Source of the DNA: Gorsachius magnificus
Taxonomy: Eukaryota > Chordata > Aves > Pelecaniformes > Ardeidae
NCBI GenBank assembly: GCA_034008185.1
Contig: CM067084.1
Coordinates: forward strand, 63,440,599-63,504,598
DNA length: 64,000 nucleotides
Direction: 5' to 3'
The notes beneath the pieces were generated by a model. It was given only the letters and a program-made list of their open reading frames with translations, did no database searches and was not told the origin of the DNA. Below, piece by piece: positions 1 to 13,506 of the stretch (positions are counted from its first letter, which is position 1; each line of letters begins with the position of its first letter). A program made the translations under genes and the position numbers.

Positions 1-3000
1 AAAGCTTGCTGGGAGGTTGTGGGGATTAGCGCTTTCCATCCAGCCCCTCACCATCCTTCCCTGCTGAGAAACGCGCTGGCCGCCCCATGCCCCACAGGGA
101 CATGAGGGCCCGGCTCCCCACGCTGTTGCTCCCATGTTACCTGGGACTCGGCTCCCGGCTCACCAGGACTGCAGTGGGAATGGGATGAGGGGAAGTTATC
201 CTGGCATACGTCCTCATCTGCAATAAAACATGGTTTTCTGTAATGACGCGGGTTATTATTCAGCAGATACAGTAGAAGGAGTATTAAGATTCGGTTGTAA
301 TTGTGTGTTTGGTGTTGTGTGTGCTGTACGCAGAGGGATGATGTACTATGTTACGTATCCCCAAAGTCTCCCTGACAAATACTCCATGAAAAAAAACCCA
401 ACCCAAACCCAGTGTCTTCTAAATCTGCCATTCAAAAACCAATCCCGTAAGTGCTATTTTGTTGAAAATAGTTCTGGGGTATTTCATCAAGCCATGTTTT
501 CTCAGACCTCAGGGTTCTTTGCAATGGGCTTTAATTCTGAGAACTTAAGTCAAAAAGTCGTTGTATTTAAGGACTAATTGATGTCGATAGCTATAAGGAA
601 AGCTATTGCGAATACCCCCTTTTTTTTTCTTATCCAGGCTCTCTTCATCTCATGTAAATGTTTCAGAAGCATTTTTACTCTGCCTTAAGGCATTTCAATT
701 AATGCTCAGATACATGCCGATAAAAGCTTTACCGTATGGTTGTTTACTCTGAATTCCCTAGTATTCAGCAGCAGATTTAGGACATCAATAGGTAGCAACA
801 ACTAACATGCAAAAGTGAATTAAATCTTTTTCTCTTGAGAGACCTCACATTTTCCACGTTGTTTTCGGAAGGCTGTGCTCCCTCCATACTGGCAGAGCGC
901 GATCTCTCTTGCAGGGGCTCGGCAGGGTTTCCCACTGGAGTGGTACCATGCCTGTAGCTTGGCGGTGGTTGTGCCCAAAATGAACCGGGGACAAGACCAT
1001 TCCTATCTCATCCTGATGCACCACGACATTGCAGTAATATTCACGATATGCAAGGGTATTTAGAAAGCAGCTGTGATACCCTGCAAGGGGAGTTTGCAGC
1101 TGACAGCACTGACCTGACAGACATAAACCTCCGGGTTAAGATAGTTTAAATAGACTTGTAGTTACTGCAATTATTCAGTGCTGAAACTCTACAATTCATT
1201 GTAAATCCCTTGGATTACTCCCTTCCTTCTCTAAAAGGCAGCAAAAAAAACTTTTCATGGCCTTGTAGGTTTCTGCTGTTTATTTTGACACTTTAAAGAT
1301 CACTTTAAAATGACATGAGATGCATTGATGGCTTTCATGTGATATGAAAAGTTGGTTTTATCATTGATCCCTTTAACATGTTGAAAGTAATATTTATCCG
1401 GTTTGCACTCGTGGAGCCAAGTCTGTTCTAGTTGATTGGAGAAGGGGCTTTGGATGTGCAGCACTGTGGAGTTTAAATGATGTGTTTACAGGCAGAGGGA
1501 GACTTTTCTGTAATACTTCTGTAATATTGCAGTATTACTGTAACAGTACTACTGTATATTTCTGATACACTGATATTTTCACATAGGTTCTTCCAGTAAT
1601 ACGAGGGTCAGTCTTCCCCACAAGCAATCCAGTAGATTGACTAGCACTTCTAAGCATGAGACAATCTATCTGAAAAGGTTGCTGGTATTTAAAAGTAGAT
1701 AAAAGAGTGTAAGAAAAACCTGAAGCCCAAGCAAAGATAATTGAATGATTTTCTGCAATGGTTTCACAGTCTCTCAATGTTCTCCAGTTGTCTTTTTTTC
1801 TGCTTTCTAGTCTTAGTGTGCTATGTCTAGGCTGAAGCAGATGTTACTGATTTGCATGCGGTATCATTTTATTTGTAGAATAATAATATACATATGTATA
1901 GTATATTGCTGAGCAGGACCCTGATCTGGAAAGAGAGGAAGAAAAATTCATGAAACCTATGACAGAGTACGCTGTGTGAACCTAAGGAAAATATCTAGAT
2001 TATATCTCGCTCTCCTGATTTAGGCACAAGGCGAACCGGTCTTCCAGTAAATGCCTACATTGTGAATAGAGAGGTGTCCACGTAATTTAGGTTCCCAATC
2101 CCTAATTAATTAGATTCCTAATCCAGCTCTCCCTCTCTGCAGGCTTTCAAAGGCACCTCCTTCTCTTTGTTGATTACAGAGGAAATTTCCACCCTCATCT
2201 CCGTGAACGTGACGGAGCAGGTTGAGCAATAGCGGTGAGGAAAGCCTGGAAACTGGAGTGGCTGGGAGCAACAGGATGAAATGCAATTTAACATATGGAG
2301 CATGGAAATTACGCAGATGTGTGTGCGTATGGGTTTATGATGGCAAGGGGAGACTTTCTGGAAGGAGCAGAAAGAAGAAAAAGAACGGGAGCATTTCCAC
2401 ACTCGGGTTGCAGAGGGGTGTTCATAACCGTCGCTCGTACGGCACTCATTTCAGTGGAGCTGCTGCTTGGCAGTTTTATTGTGATGCCTATTTTCAGTGG
2501 AACTTTTAAGACCTAATCAGGGTTCCTGGCCCTTTGAAAGTTTAAAGGCAGAAAACTTTCTCAAAAAATGTCGACAGTAGCGCTAACGGAGTTCTGCAGA
2601 ACAGCAGTGGCTTCGAAACCGAACTCCCAAAGCCTGGTTCCTGTCTGGGTTCCCGCTTTGCTGGGAATCCAGTTGGCTAATAAAAAAAGTGCAACATTTT
2701 CTCTTGCCTAAGTGGTAGCAGCTATGTAAATATCAAACTGTTATTCTGGGTAATCAAACAATGGGAAAGTTGTTTGTGTGTACAGCATTATTGTTAATTA
2801 ATTTACATCCAGAAGTACTTTAAATGTACGTGCAAACATACATTAATCATGTTTTAAAGGCGAACGTGGGAAGAGCAGAGCTTGTAAGAGTAGCCATGTA
2901 GATGTAGAAACTCTTAATGTTTCTGATGCCCTGTGGTAGGAAGAAATATATTAAAAATTGATTTTTGGTTTCTGCCTTTTTCTTGGTAACATTTACAATA

Positions 3001-3783
3001 AAGGATATAGCAGCAAGTAGCCTTTAAATCGGTATTTCAAAGCTTTTTATGTTTGGGATATGTTTTTCCGTATTGTTAATGGGTTTATATAGCAGAGTAA
3101 AAAGGTCAGCTTCTGAATATGATGGTTTTATTCTTCTATTTAAAAAAACCCAGATGAGTTTAGCATCCATGAATTATTTAAATATCAACCAAAATATTTG
3201 GCACACTGCTACAGTAAGTGGTATTCTTAAAACAAGGCTCGGAAAAGCGTGCCATCCTTGGAACGTGAGGCGGGGGCAACCTTAACCCTCGCTCAGCTTG
3301 CAGCAAGGTGTTGCTCCGCTGCCGTGCCTGCACGCTGCGTGCGGTGGGCGGCGAGACCTGTGTCCCTGGTCCTTCCGCCGCCGGGACTCAGCCTTCGCCC
3401 GTTCACACTTTTATAATTGAAGAGCCTCTCTTCATCCAAGAAAAACGAACTATCAACGCGTTCCGTAGCTTCTCCCGGTTCATAGCCACGCTGTACTGAG
3501 CAAGCAGCCCTGTCAGATTGTTTTCTTTTAATAAGAAGCTTTGGAAAATCGCAGTCCTTCCCAGGCTTTAAGGTATGGCTGAAACGCGGCTCTGAGGAAC
3601 CGCAGCAGTATGGAGCTGCTCTAGACACAGGCTCATTAATCAAATCCTGGCTCTAGTACTTTTTTTTTTAAACTTTCACAAATAACATGCATTTTTGAAT
3701 AATTTCATAAAAGTAGTGTTGTCAGGTGGCAAGATTTACAGCATTTTGTTCTAATTCAGCAGAACTCTTCAGGGATATGGCTC

Positions 3784-3804
3784 TTTTTTTTTTTTTTTTT
3801 TTTT
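3784..3804. repeat. Poly-T run, 21 nt
   Basis: An uninterrupted run of 21 T. No retroposed body can be recognised on either side, so it is scored as a mononucleotide repeat and not as a SINE or processed-copy tail. Confidence 0.9.
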
Positions 3805-4985
3805 GCAAGTATTTTTTAAACCTTCAATACAGTCATAATGTTTTGAAGTGCTAATTGCTAAACCTCCTAAAGTGTATAAAGAATGACATTTCATGCAGCA
3901 TCATTGATCATATTTTTAGGGAGTCCGTTGATGGATTAAGAAACCGTCGTAACCTTCTGTGCAAAAAAAAAATATGTTGATAATAAATGGACTGTAATCT
4001 AAAAAGCCTACTGCTAAATGAATTGAAGTTGCAGCAGTAACTAAAAATCTGAATAATGATAATATCATGGTGATGAAACCCTAACGTGGAAGTTTACCTT
4101 CCCAGCTAAGTCTTTGCAAAGCTGCTCACGGAGGTCGGGGGCCACGTTGTCCTCCGGCCGTCCTCGTCTCTCCGCTTGCCGGAGGGGCCGGCGGGATGGG
4201 CGGCAGCAGGGCCGGGCAGCCCGTCTGACCTGGAAAGAGCCTTTCTACAAATATTTACTGAAAATGTGTAACTCCGATGCCATTCTGGTGCACTGTTGTA
4301 AAATGTTTAGTGCCTTTTTAGTGTTGGCATAGCAGCTGTAATACATGAAAAGTGAAAATTTACACGGTAGGTGAAATAATATATAAAGAGTAATAAGTAA
4401 TTTGAAATCAGGCATCGAACATAAAGGTGTCATTTAGCACTGGTTTATATTTTTACAAACTTAGAGTCTTCTTCCTTGAAGTTTGATTACCACAAAACCA
4501 GATGGATTCATTTTAACATATTTAATAGTGATGAAAATAACTCATTCTTATTTGCATTTATATTTAATTAATACAAGTCAGATAGCAGGTTGAAGGCAGA
4601 GAGAGAGGATTACGACTCAGGCTTTTAATGCACGCAGGCTAGGGTCGGCTCAACTTTCTCCACAAGCCGTAACCCGCTAGGACATTTCCCCCCCTTTTAC
4701 CTCCCAGCTTGGCTCTCCTCAGCTGTGCAAGGGGTATTTTTGGAAGGGGTTTCGAGCCGTTGCTCTCACACAGGATGTACATGAGTTGGTGGGCTGTCGG
4801 TGAGATGCTGCATGCCCGTATTAAACGCCTCGAACACCCAGCCTTCCCACCACGGTTCTGCATCGGCCTTATTTTTCACACTTTTCATGTTTTTAAAAAA
4901 TAACTTTATGCTGTAGAGTGGTATTGCTAATGTAATTCAGTGTCAGCACTTGACATAGAATCACCAAAATAACTGTCTGGACCCT

Positions 4986-5052
4986 TTATATATAGACATA
5001 TATGCATACACATGAACATACACATATTCGTGTACAGACACGTGTATATAAA
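4986..5052. repeat. Alternating purine/pyrimidine AT-rich tract
   Basis: The tract is rich in TA, CA and TG dinucleotides (TATATAGACATATATGCATA, then CACATGAACATACACATA) and ends in GTGTATATAAAGG. It is an imperfect, decayed dinucleotide-type microsatellite. The terminal TATATAAA resembles a TATA box, but nothing around it suggests a promoter. Confidence 0.5.
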
Positions 5053-6060
5053 GGCTCTGCACTCAGCTCCTGCCCCGTAGTACCATCAGGCAAGTATACC
5101 CACCATACCCATGTCCTTTTTTACCACGTGGTGCTGTGAGAAAGGGCCAGATCCTGCCGATACCGCTCTCCTACTGTGCTGCTCTCCATGACGCTGCTCT
5201 CCTCCATCCCGCCACGGAGGATTTTGGACTGGCTGTGACGAATGCGGGTCAGCGGGATACAGCCCGCAGGTGACCCTGCCGCGGGCGATGGTACTGGCCC
5301 AATCATGAACATACGTAGCGGCTGTAGGTACAGAGCGGCCTTTTCCCAGCTGGGACTTCCCTGTGAAAGGAAGGACGCAGGGCGAACCGTGGTTTTTACA
5401 CCCTTTCTTTTATCGTAATTGAAGTTTCCATCTTACTCTTCTGTTCCTCTAAGTTATGACATTGTGTCCAAAACGACATTATGATATTCCCTCAAAATGT
5501 CACGGCACGAATGAGTAATTTCTGGTGAGCGAATCCCCAAAGGGACAATTTGAACTCTCTCTGCTCCTGCAGTTGAATCCCATTCAATTAAATGTGGAAA
5601 TCCACAGTCAGTTGAATGTGGAAGAGGAAAGCTTCACGGGACCTTCCCTGAGAGGCAGCTGTTAGCGGTAGGAAAACATTGAAGTCAGCACTCTTTAGCG
5701 GTGTTTCTTTTGTGAGACGTACATTAAAAGAGCTGAAATCTCTTGAGATGCTTCTGATAAGCACTGATATTAAATGCCACGGTCCTATCACGCTTCTTTA
5801 AAGGTGAGCATTATTAATAGAGCACTGTGTCTTTCCATTGTGCTTCAGCTGTCTTAATTCTTTGGTTTCTCTCGGTTACTTTGCCGACTGCTGTGTCCCA
5901 CGTACCTGTTTTCTGAAATCAGAGTAACTATCTCTTGATGCAGAAGCAGCTCTCCCCTTCTTCACTTGAAAAGGAGACAGCTCTCCCACTTAACACGTTA
6001 GCTGGCTTTGGTTACTTTAATGTCTGTTCTGTATCAAAGAATGAATTCGGTGGTGGTGCT

Positions 6061-6103
6061 GTTGTTATTATTAATCATTATCATCATCACCGTCATCATC
6101 ATC
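6061..6103. repeat. Imperfect ATT/ATC trinucleotide repeat
   Basis: A run of GTT/ATT units passes into ATC units (TTATCATCATCACCGTCATC). Conceptual translations give His-rich or Ile/Val-rich peptides that are artefacts of the repeat. Confidence 0.7.
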
Positions 6104-6656
6104 CTGGGACCTGGTGGTGGCCAGCTGTACTGCAAGCCCTTTACCTTAGAACTTTCCTGGAAGGCATCTGCGTTTTGCTCTTCTGTGGCTGAAGCCTCTA
6201 CATCTTTTCTAAGCCCTGCTTCATCTTTATCAGAGCTGGTGTAATCCCAGCAGAGCTTTCGTATGCACAATGCTCAAAACAGTCCTCATTTTCAGACCCT
6301 CAGCACTCTAAGTAGGGAATTCTTTGGTGGTTGCTACTGCATCTCTTCCTCTAGATCTCTGCTCCGACCACTGCGGTTCTCTGCGCCGTGCCGTGGTCGC
6401 TTCAATGTAAGCCTTGCAAAGAGCAGGTGAAGGCTTGGTTGAGCACCTTACTCAGAAGGTTAAAATGCTATGGGTGAAAATCACTGGTTCTTTGCTCAGC
6501 ATTTCCACATGCAATCAATAATAGCTCTTGTTTTCAAACAAAACTGCAAAGTAATGCTTATGTTTAGCCATGAACACTTCATGCTTCCATGTATTCTGTT
6601 CCCATAAAGCATTCCCTGAAGTCTCTGTATCAGGTAGATAAGTGCCAGTATTGCCA

Positions 6657-6682
6657 TTTTGATAAATTCCAATTTATCAAAA
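6657..6682. repeat. Perfect 26-nt inverted repeat
   Basis: Arm TTTTGATAAATT at 6657-6668 is followed by CC and then the exact reverse complement AATTTATCAAAA at 6671-6682. The 12/2/12 symmetry is perfect. It is too AT-rich and lacks the GC stem plus T-run layout of a transcriptional terminator, and no gene ends nearby. Confidence 0.9.
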
Positions 6683-9600
6683 ACTTTGGCTGAGAGAAAC
6701 CTTCTTCAACCTTAGATTTCAGTTTTCCAAGGGTAGACTGAAGTGAGGGCCAGTGTTTCAGTTACTCAGCTAAACCATCCTTACTTCCCACGGTACCAAA
6801 TTAAGCGGCAGTGCTTTACGTCAACGGAGCGCGCACTTTCTTTTGCCTGAGAGAATGTATGTTGGGGAAGGTTGCGTTTACAATTCAATTAAGGCAAAAA
6901 TGTTTCATGCTTACAGGTGGATATTTTCATCCGGGTGGAGTTTACTGAGTTAATAAAATGTATGTGAAATTTTACCATGTAGTGAGAATGCAGTTCTGTT
7001 CAACCAAAGAAAAGGGTGCATGAAATTTTAGTATAGAGTGTTGGCTTTATCTTTAAGGAACATTAAAATGGACATCAAAAACTATAGTAATGTAGTGGGT
7101 TTAGGAAAAAAAAACCAGCAAGGAGAAGCACGCGAATTTGTGTGACAACCAATTTCATAGCAAAAACTTTGCAAGAAAAAATTATGTATGTCCAATACTG
7201 ATAAGACATTGTGAGTGTACATTTTCAGATGCGGTTCTCTTAGTATTCCACCCATCCACGACAGTACTCCAAATATAGTAAGCACAGTCCCCAGTCTTCT
7301 CTCCATGAAAGGGAAATATATATAGGGCATGAAACAAAACTTCGGTATATAGAACTGCCACTGCAAAGTGAAGGACCTGACATTGAAAAGAATTTGTAAA
7401 ATTCCCTTCCCTGGCTCATCTCTCCACCGACAAGCTCTGCCCTGCCCGCACGCCGTTTCACTTTCCAGCGGGGGGTGTATTTGCTGTCTCTTCTTCGGTG
7501 CTGCTAGACCTCAATGCACAAGCTGGTCAGCAGTGAGTAAAAATGCATCTATCTGAAGCAGCCACTGACACCTCCTCATCTTCAATGCATTTGTTGGGCA
7601 CGGTGTATTTAAATTTTAGCAAAGGTGCTTTTTTTTGCAGGGCTTTGAGTTCCCTGCCTGAGATGCAGCTGCTGGCCCGGGGCAGCAGAGACAGGCACGT
7701 CGTCGGTGGCGTGGGGGTGAGCAGAGCCGGGGCTCGGACCTGCTCCTGATGGCCGCACGTCCCGAGCAGCTGCAGTGTGCCTCAGCCGAGCTGTGCCCTG
7801 CCGTCACTCAGGGCTCCTTCCAACCACACCGGTCTGAGAGAAGTACCGGCCAAATATTATTTCTCTGCGCAGCTGCTGGGTTTTCCCCTGGAATAACAAT
7901 CCAGCCTCGTTCTTGCCCAAATTATTTCTCACATCTTTTAAAGAACAGCCCTTAATAACATGCATTTGCGTGTGGGTAGACAGAGTGATTTTGAGAAGGG
8001 TTTTCCCGAGCGTTTGTTTTAGATGTAGGCTTAGTTATGACATTCTCCTGTGACATTCCTGGAGGCTTCGTATTTGTGATCTTCACATAGTAATAACGCT
8101 CACGGTGGTAGGTAAAACATAGCTATGATAATTATGCCTTACTGATGTTTGATGACAGGATGTTGTTTCTTTTTGTTTCCAAATAAAATCATGAGGAAAG
8201 AAAAGAAGAGCGGTGCCCTGCTGCCAGGGAGGGAAGGAGCGCCTGGCACGGCCCAGGCTGGCCGTGGCGAAGAGGCCAGCCCGTGGCTGCTGCTGCTTTG
8301 CTGAGAATGGGTTTTTGCGCTGAACGTGCTGTCAAGAGCCTGCCGAAAAAAAACCCCGGGAGTCCTCATTTCTGTGGCAGCTGGCCCTATATCTATAAAG
8401 CATGCAGTATGCAGGCAGATGTGGGGATCAGTGACAGCATCGTTCTTTTTACTGTCTTCATATGTGTACAAAAAGGCAGGGCAGAAAACGAATTACTTTT
8501 CATTTAATGGCTTCTTGATGTCGGGGGCTTATAAGGATCATAGAAACAAAAAGTGTTAAAATCCCATGGACTGAAACCATCGCTTCTTTATGACCTGCCC
8601 TTTCATGCCAACCCCATTCAGAGATGTTCTATATAAATGTATATATTCAGAGCCACCCCTCACTTCCCCTCACACAAATGGCATTTCATTTTATTGAGAT
8701 GTAGATAAATGTGCAGGGGAAGAGCATTCTGTTTTTTCAGGCCCTTCCTTAATACTATTAAATAATAGTGTAATTAAAGGCTCCAGCAATTTGCCATCTC
8801 TTTTCACATAGAATTACTTCAGATGTCTGGCATACACACTCACCCTGTTGTTCAAAGCCATTACAGTCCATACAGTCAATAATCTGCAAATTAAAAATTC
8901 AATAAGTAGACGCATTAAAAATTGCATGGTTCCAATTCAGTCCATACTCCCGATTCAGGCTTCTTCGTGCTGGACGGCGGTGTCTGAGAAGCAGGAGGTG
9001 GTGCCACCGTTGCAGGATGCCTCGGCCCATCCTCAGCGCACGCCTGGCCACATCGTAGCTGCAGAACAAGGGCTTGCTTGCAGGCTGTAGTGAATCTATA
9101 GCTATAGTATGAATAGAGAACATGGTAAATGGGCGCACGTGGTGATTTGTCTCCTAAAGCCAAGCTATCCAAGCCGCCTGCCATGCTGGTAAGGTCGGTG
9201 CTGGTCCGTGCATAAGCCTAAGGGGAGGTGCGCATCTTTCTGCGTTACCAGCAGCCCAGCCTGGGCGTTCCCGATGCAGGCTTCCCTGCTAAGGTTGCTC
9301 CAGCCCAGCCTCCCTGGATCTCGGTCGGGAAGTGGTGTGGCTGAAAGCCATCCATTCTGAGAATCATTTGACAGGGATTATTGAAGGAGACTGAAGTAAA
9401 ATCTCCATAAACTCTTCTGCTTGCTTCTTTGTTTGTTGTAATTCAGCTTGTCGTTAGGGGTTGGGGGAGAGTGGTAGGAAGGTTGCAAACCATCATGCTT
9501 AATGTTCTTGCTTCCGTTGTTTGGTGTTTCAAGACCTGGTTTCTAGTGGGGTTTTTTTGTATGAAAGCCCAAACCATCAGTCTTGCAAATGTTGCTTTTC

Positions 9601-10904
9601 AGTAAGTGGTCCCCGCTAGCAAGAGGTCACAATAATTCAAAATTTTTGTTTTCAGAACATCTCAGAGCTTACCTCTGGTGGGAGAAGCTTGTTGCCTTTG
9701 CAGCGGTGGGTCTGTTAATGCGAAGGTTGTTTTCCTTTGAAACAGAATACATGACTAGGAACGAGCTAACAAGCCTTAGGTACGCTCTGGGGGCTCTGCG
9801 CAGTCTGTGGGAGCAGGTCTGCAGGCACGGGTTGCTTTCCCCCTTTTAGAGGACATTTACAGCTGGCAAAATGATTGCTCCCCTAAATAGAAGACCCTAT
9901 TTGTGGAAGGCCTTCGTCTTTACTAGGGTTCCTGTTCTACCCACCAGAAATGTTATTTTCCACAGCTTTTTTCCACCCCCACCTTTTTCCCTGATGTGAC
10001 AGGAGCTTCTCCACTGCAGCAATTGTGTCTCCTTTGAATCCCTGTCAGTCGATGCCTTTTACGCAAGAGATGCCATCAGACTGCACAGCATGCTTGGGAA
10101 GATGTAAAGCCCCAGATGGCTGTGCCCAGCGCAGGCTTGACTTGACAGCAAAGGTAAAAAAAACCCAACAAAACACCAAAGCTACCAGATGACATTAGTT
10201 TTAATCATGAATGATCAATGCAAAAATATTTTAGACCTTTACTCACACATCATATTAAGGGCAGTTTTATCTCTAATTCTGATTGATCAGCGCAGATTTA
10301 CACAAATGCTTTACATGTCTCTTTCTTTCATCTCTAGTGAAACATTTATAGGGTGGGTTGGGTTTTTTCTCCCTCCATTGTGGCGAAAGGCAGAAAGACC
10401 ACAAAACAGGATTTGCCTTCTGGTGCCAGGATGTAGGGGGCAAGGTGGTGGCAAGCCCAGTGACAGAGGGGACTGCGTCCCCTCTGCTTGGAGGCGCAGG
10501 GGCCCTCGCCGGGCGCGGGAGCAGAGGCTCTGTGCGGCGTACCTGCGTGCTGTGTTTCTGTCCCAGCTGTGCAGGATGATGAGCAGGTTTGGGGATGCCT
10601 GGAAAATAAGCGGCGTCAGTCTACTATGCATAATACACACTAAAGCAGGAGTAAAATTTTTATTCAGCACTGAGGAAGGGGTAGGGATGATGAATTTTAG
10701 CTCCGGCAGGCTTGAATCTGAGCAAACCTGATCTTTTGGAGGCCAAGAGGTGTTGGATCTGATAAGGATGTGCAACGCTATGGCACACTGGTGGTCCTGG
10801 GTTCCTCTCCCAAGTGCATTTAGCCAAGCAGAACTCAGCCTGTTTATCCTGATAATTAGAATCTAGTTTTCTATTTAATATTTACTAATAACGCCATGCA
10901 CTTA

Positions 10905-10996
10905 CAGGGCATTCTTTCCAAGCACTTGACAAACCTTAATGGAATAAGCCTCATAGCACTCTGGGGAGGGAAGTGAATACCATTTTGTTTATCCTG
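10905..10996 (+). repeat. Ancient MIR/L2-like repeat remnant
   Basis: The stretch reads like the 3' part of MIR/L2-type elements: an AAGCACTTGACAAACCTTAA core, then AATAAGCCTCATAGCACTCT, a GGGGAGGGAAGTGAATA segment and a CCATTTTGTTTATCC segment. These correspond to the usual 'aagcactttacaaa / cctcacaacacc / gaggtaggtaagtatt / ccattttacag' order. The match is from memory and divergent. Strand is assigned from that order. The exact family is not settled. Confidence 0.5.
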
Positions 10997-12954
10997 CCGA
11001 AATAGTAAGATGATGTAATTTTACCTCCCTGAGTTTATTTATTTCTTTTCTCCCATTATCTGTCTGATAAAAACCACTAACTAGCAAAAAAATCTATTGT
11101 TTTAGAAATCCTTCTGGTAGTTTAACTATAATGTAGGATTAGTAACCAATTTAGACAGGAGCATAATTAGCGTAAATGTTTCCAGTAACTCCCTCTGATG
11201 AATGCCACTGCATTTGGATATTCACTTGTAGGACATGAAGCTGAATAATAAAGAGGTTTTCTCTACACAGAGTGTGTGAGCAGTGTCTGTGAGTGGGAAA
11301 AAGGCTTTAACAGGGACTTTCTGAGCTTTCCTGAGACCAGCTGTCGGTGAGCAGAGGCAGAGCCACATCAAGCCTAGGTTGAGTGGGGCACCAAGAGCGC
11401 AGAAGGCGATGCCGTAGGGCCTGGTGTGCGGTGCTGCAGAAGATGGGAGCAGCCCAGAGAGATCGAGCATTGGGTGGAAGATGCTAAGGGCACCAAAACC
11501 TCACGCTGTGGTTCTGACTGGGAGGATAAGGAGAGAGTCATGAGAAGGTTGTACATGCAGTGGCGATGGGGAGATCTCTTACCAGGCACTCCTCGTGTAG
11601 GTCAGCTTTAGGAATTAGCCAGATATTTGCTAAAAAAAGGCAGGAAGGAACTCGTATGGGCGATGCGAATTTTAATGTGAGTTGGGGCAGACGAAGAAAA
11701 ACTGCAAGCCTTTCTCCAATATCGGTAAGTGCTGGGCTTGAGTTAGAGGTTGGACGTACTTATCATACCCACAGACTCTCATCTGCCTGTGGCACACTGA
11801 CCATGCAATTGCCAGCGTTAACACTGTGCTTTATGCAATTAAAAAAAATACTTGTTATTTTATATCAGGCTGGAACAGGACTTTATTAGCCCTAATTTGA
11901 AGGTAAAGCACTAATGGCAGTATTTGTCAGATGGGTTTTTGCAGTGTGGAAGCTGGTAGGAACTGTGGGAAAACAATCCAGGGCAATGATTTGGGCTTGT
12001 TTTCACATTCCAGCCCAGAGTGGCTTCTGATACAGCACAACAGCTGAAATGTGTAAGGGAAACGCATTTTACTTCTTCTGGCTCAGAACAGCAGCAGCAA
12101 TTTGGCGAACAGGCCCGCCATTCAAATCCTGGTGCATTTTAGATGACCAGGTGTCCGCTCGCTGGCCTGACTTGCTCGTTGTCAAAAAAAGGAGCTTCTC
12201 GCTCGCTGCCGGAGTTCATTCTGAGTGACCGCATGGCGTGCAATACCTCCCCTTCAATCGATGCCATGGCATCTACGTTTCCTCTCTGATCAGACAGTGA
12301 AGGGAGACTTCTTCATAGTGCAAAGGATCCTGTTTTTCCCTTCCAGTCGCTCTGCCCAACCGATACTGCCTATATTGGGCCATGTGGTACAGCAATTTGG
12401 GGTTTTGGACAAATCCCTGCAACAGACTGGTTAGGTATCTCCTCATTAGAGCTCCTGAGATTTCTGCACAAGCCCTGTGCTTGAGACAAAAATACCTTTA
12501 GGATTGCATTTCAGCCGAAATATCGGCTATCTTTTAAAACCTATTTTTAAATATCCACGTATGAATGAAAGTGTTGCAGTAAAATGTTACATCAGATAGA
12601 AAAATGTATTTTCTCTCTCCTTCTCTTTTTCGCTTTCTTATAAATGACTTTATCTGTTTCAGAGGGGAAAGCCTCGCCAGCACGCTGGACTATCTATTAA
12701 TTACAGGGATTATGTGTAGACTGCTGCATTTAACTCTGAACTGGAAATACATACATACTTTCACATGATAGCAATATATCAGTACTCTTAAAAATACCAT
12801 TATAGAATTCAAACTAAATCATCTTGGTCTTTTGGTTCATTCTTAATAGTGTATCTGAAATATTTGTTGAGGCGCCTTTAACTTTAGTGGGTGTTGGTTC
12901 AGACCCTAAACGAGACAACTTTAAGGATTTCTTCTTTTTTTGTACCACCTTTTA

Positions 12955-13006
12955 TATTATAATAATAGTAACAATAATTATAAGAACAGTAATAATAACA
13001 ACTGCT
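12955..13006. repeat. Imperfect AAT-type microsatellite
   Basis: TTATATTATAATAATAGTAA is followed by repeated AATAAT, AACAGT and AATAACAACT units. It is a decayed A/T-rich trinucleotide repeat. Confidence 0.6.
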
Positions 13007-13478
13007 AATATAGAATATGCTTTAAAATACCTCCCCTGGACATTAAAAAATGCTAAGTATAATTTACTTTGATATTTTTATGCCATCATAAGTAATTTTT
13101 ATTCACTGTAAACACATTTCTAGTTGTATAAATCGGTTTTGTTTAGTATTCACTGCAGATAAGAAAATGTATTTGCAGAGGTTTTCAGGTGTAAAAAATT
13201 AGCAATTCATAATAGAAACATAAATGTTATCTAGTGTTTTCAATACAATTAGAAAGTATCAGCAAAAAATCCTAGCCTTGGATTTGTTTCCCATTTCAGA
13301 TAATATATTACAAGCACTCGCTAATAAATTTAGCAGTTGGAAATTGATTTATGCTGAACCTTTGTGGTATTAACATTCTTGTTTTATAATTACGAGCAAA
13401 AGGAGCATAACCTTTTCCTAATATATGGAAAAGTGAGATGTGATGTTTCAGGAAAAATCATATGTCACCATTTTTACT

Positions 13479-13506
13479 TCTCTCTCTCTCTCTCTCTCTG
13501 TCTCTC
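13479..13506. repeat. (TC)n microsatellite
   Basis: Dinucleotide TC is repeated from 13479 to 13499, with one G interruption at 13500 and three more TC units after it. Confidence 0.9.

Larger units (their letters stand above)
1..10880. other. Intergenic flank, no gene recognised
   Basis: I see no supported gene here. Open frames are short, lack a recognisable domain, and often overlap one another on both strands. The sequence is mostly AT-rich and unique, with short GC/CpG-richer patches near 3,300-3,400, 4,130-4,220, 7,660-7,790 and 10,420-10,540. Simple repeats and one perfect palindrome are listed separately. Given the PPARGC1A exons downstream on the plus strand, this is 5' flank 42-53 kb from the canonical promoter. 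Distant enhancers or upstream alternative exons of that gene could lie here but cannot be recognised by eye. Confidence 0.6.

Noticed and set aside
2020..2140. TTTAGGCAC, TTTAGGTTCCC and ATTAGATTCCTAATC phrases resembling a sauropsid repeat with 'taggtgcctaa' units
   Set aside because: Too short and divergent to support a repeat call by eye.
5038..5052. TATATAAAGG as a promoter TATA box
   Set aside because: It terminates a TA/CA-rich simple-repeat tract and no exon or start-site context follows.
6657..6682. Transcription terminator
   Set aside because: Intrinsic terminators are bacterial features, and this is vertebrate nuclear DNA with no gene ending here.
10189..10731. A 180-codon plus-strand frame with a 154-codon antisense partner
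   Set aside because: Both strands are open over the same GC-rich segment and neither peptide shows a domain or conserved motif.
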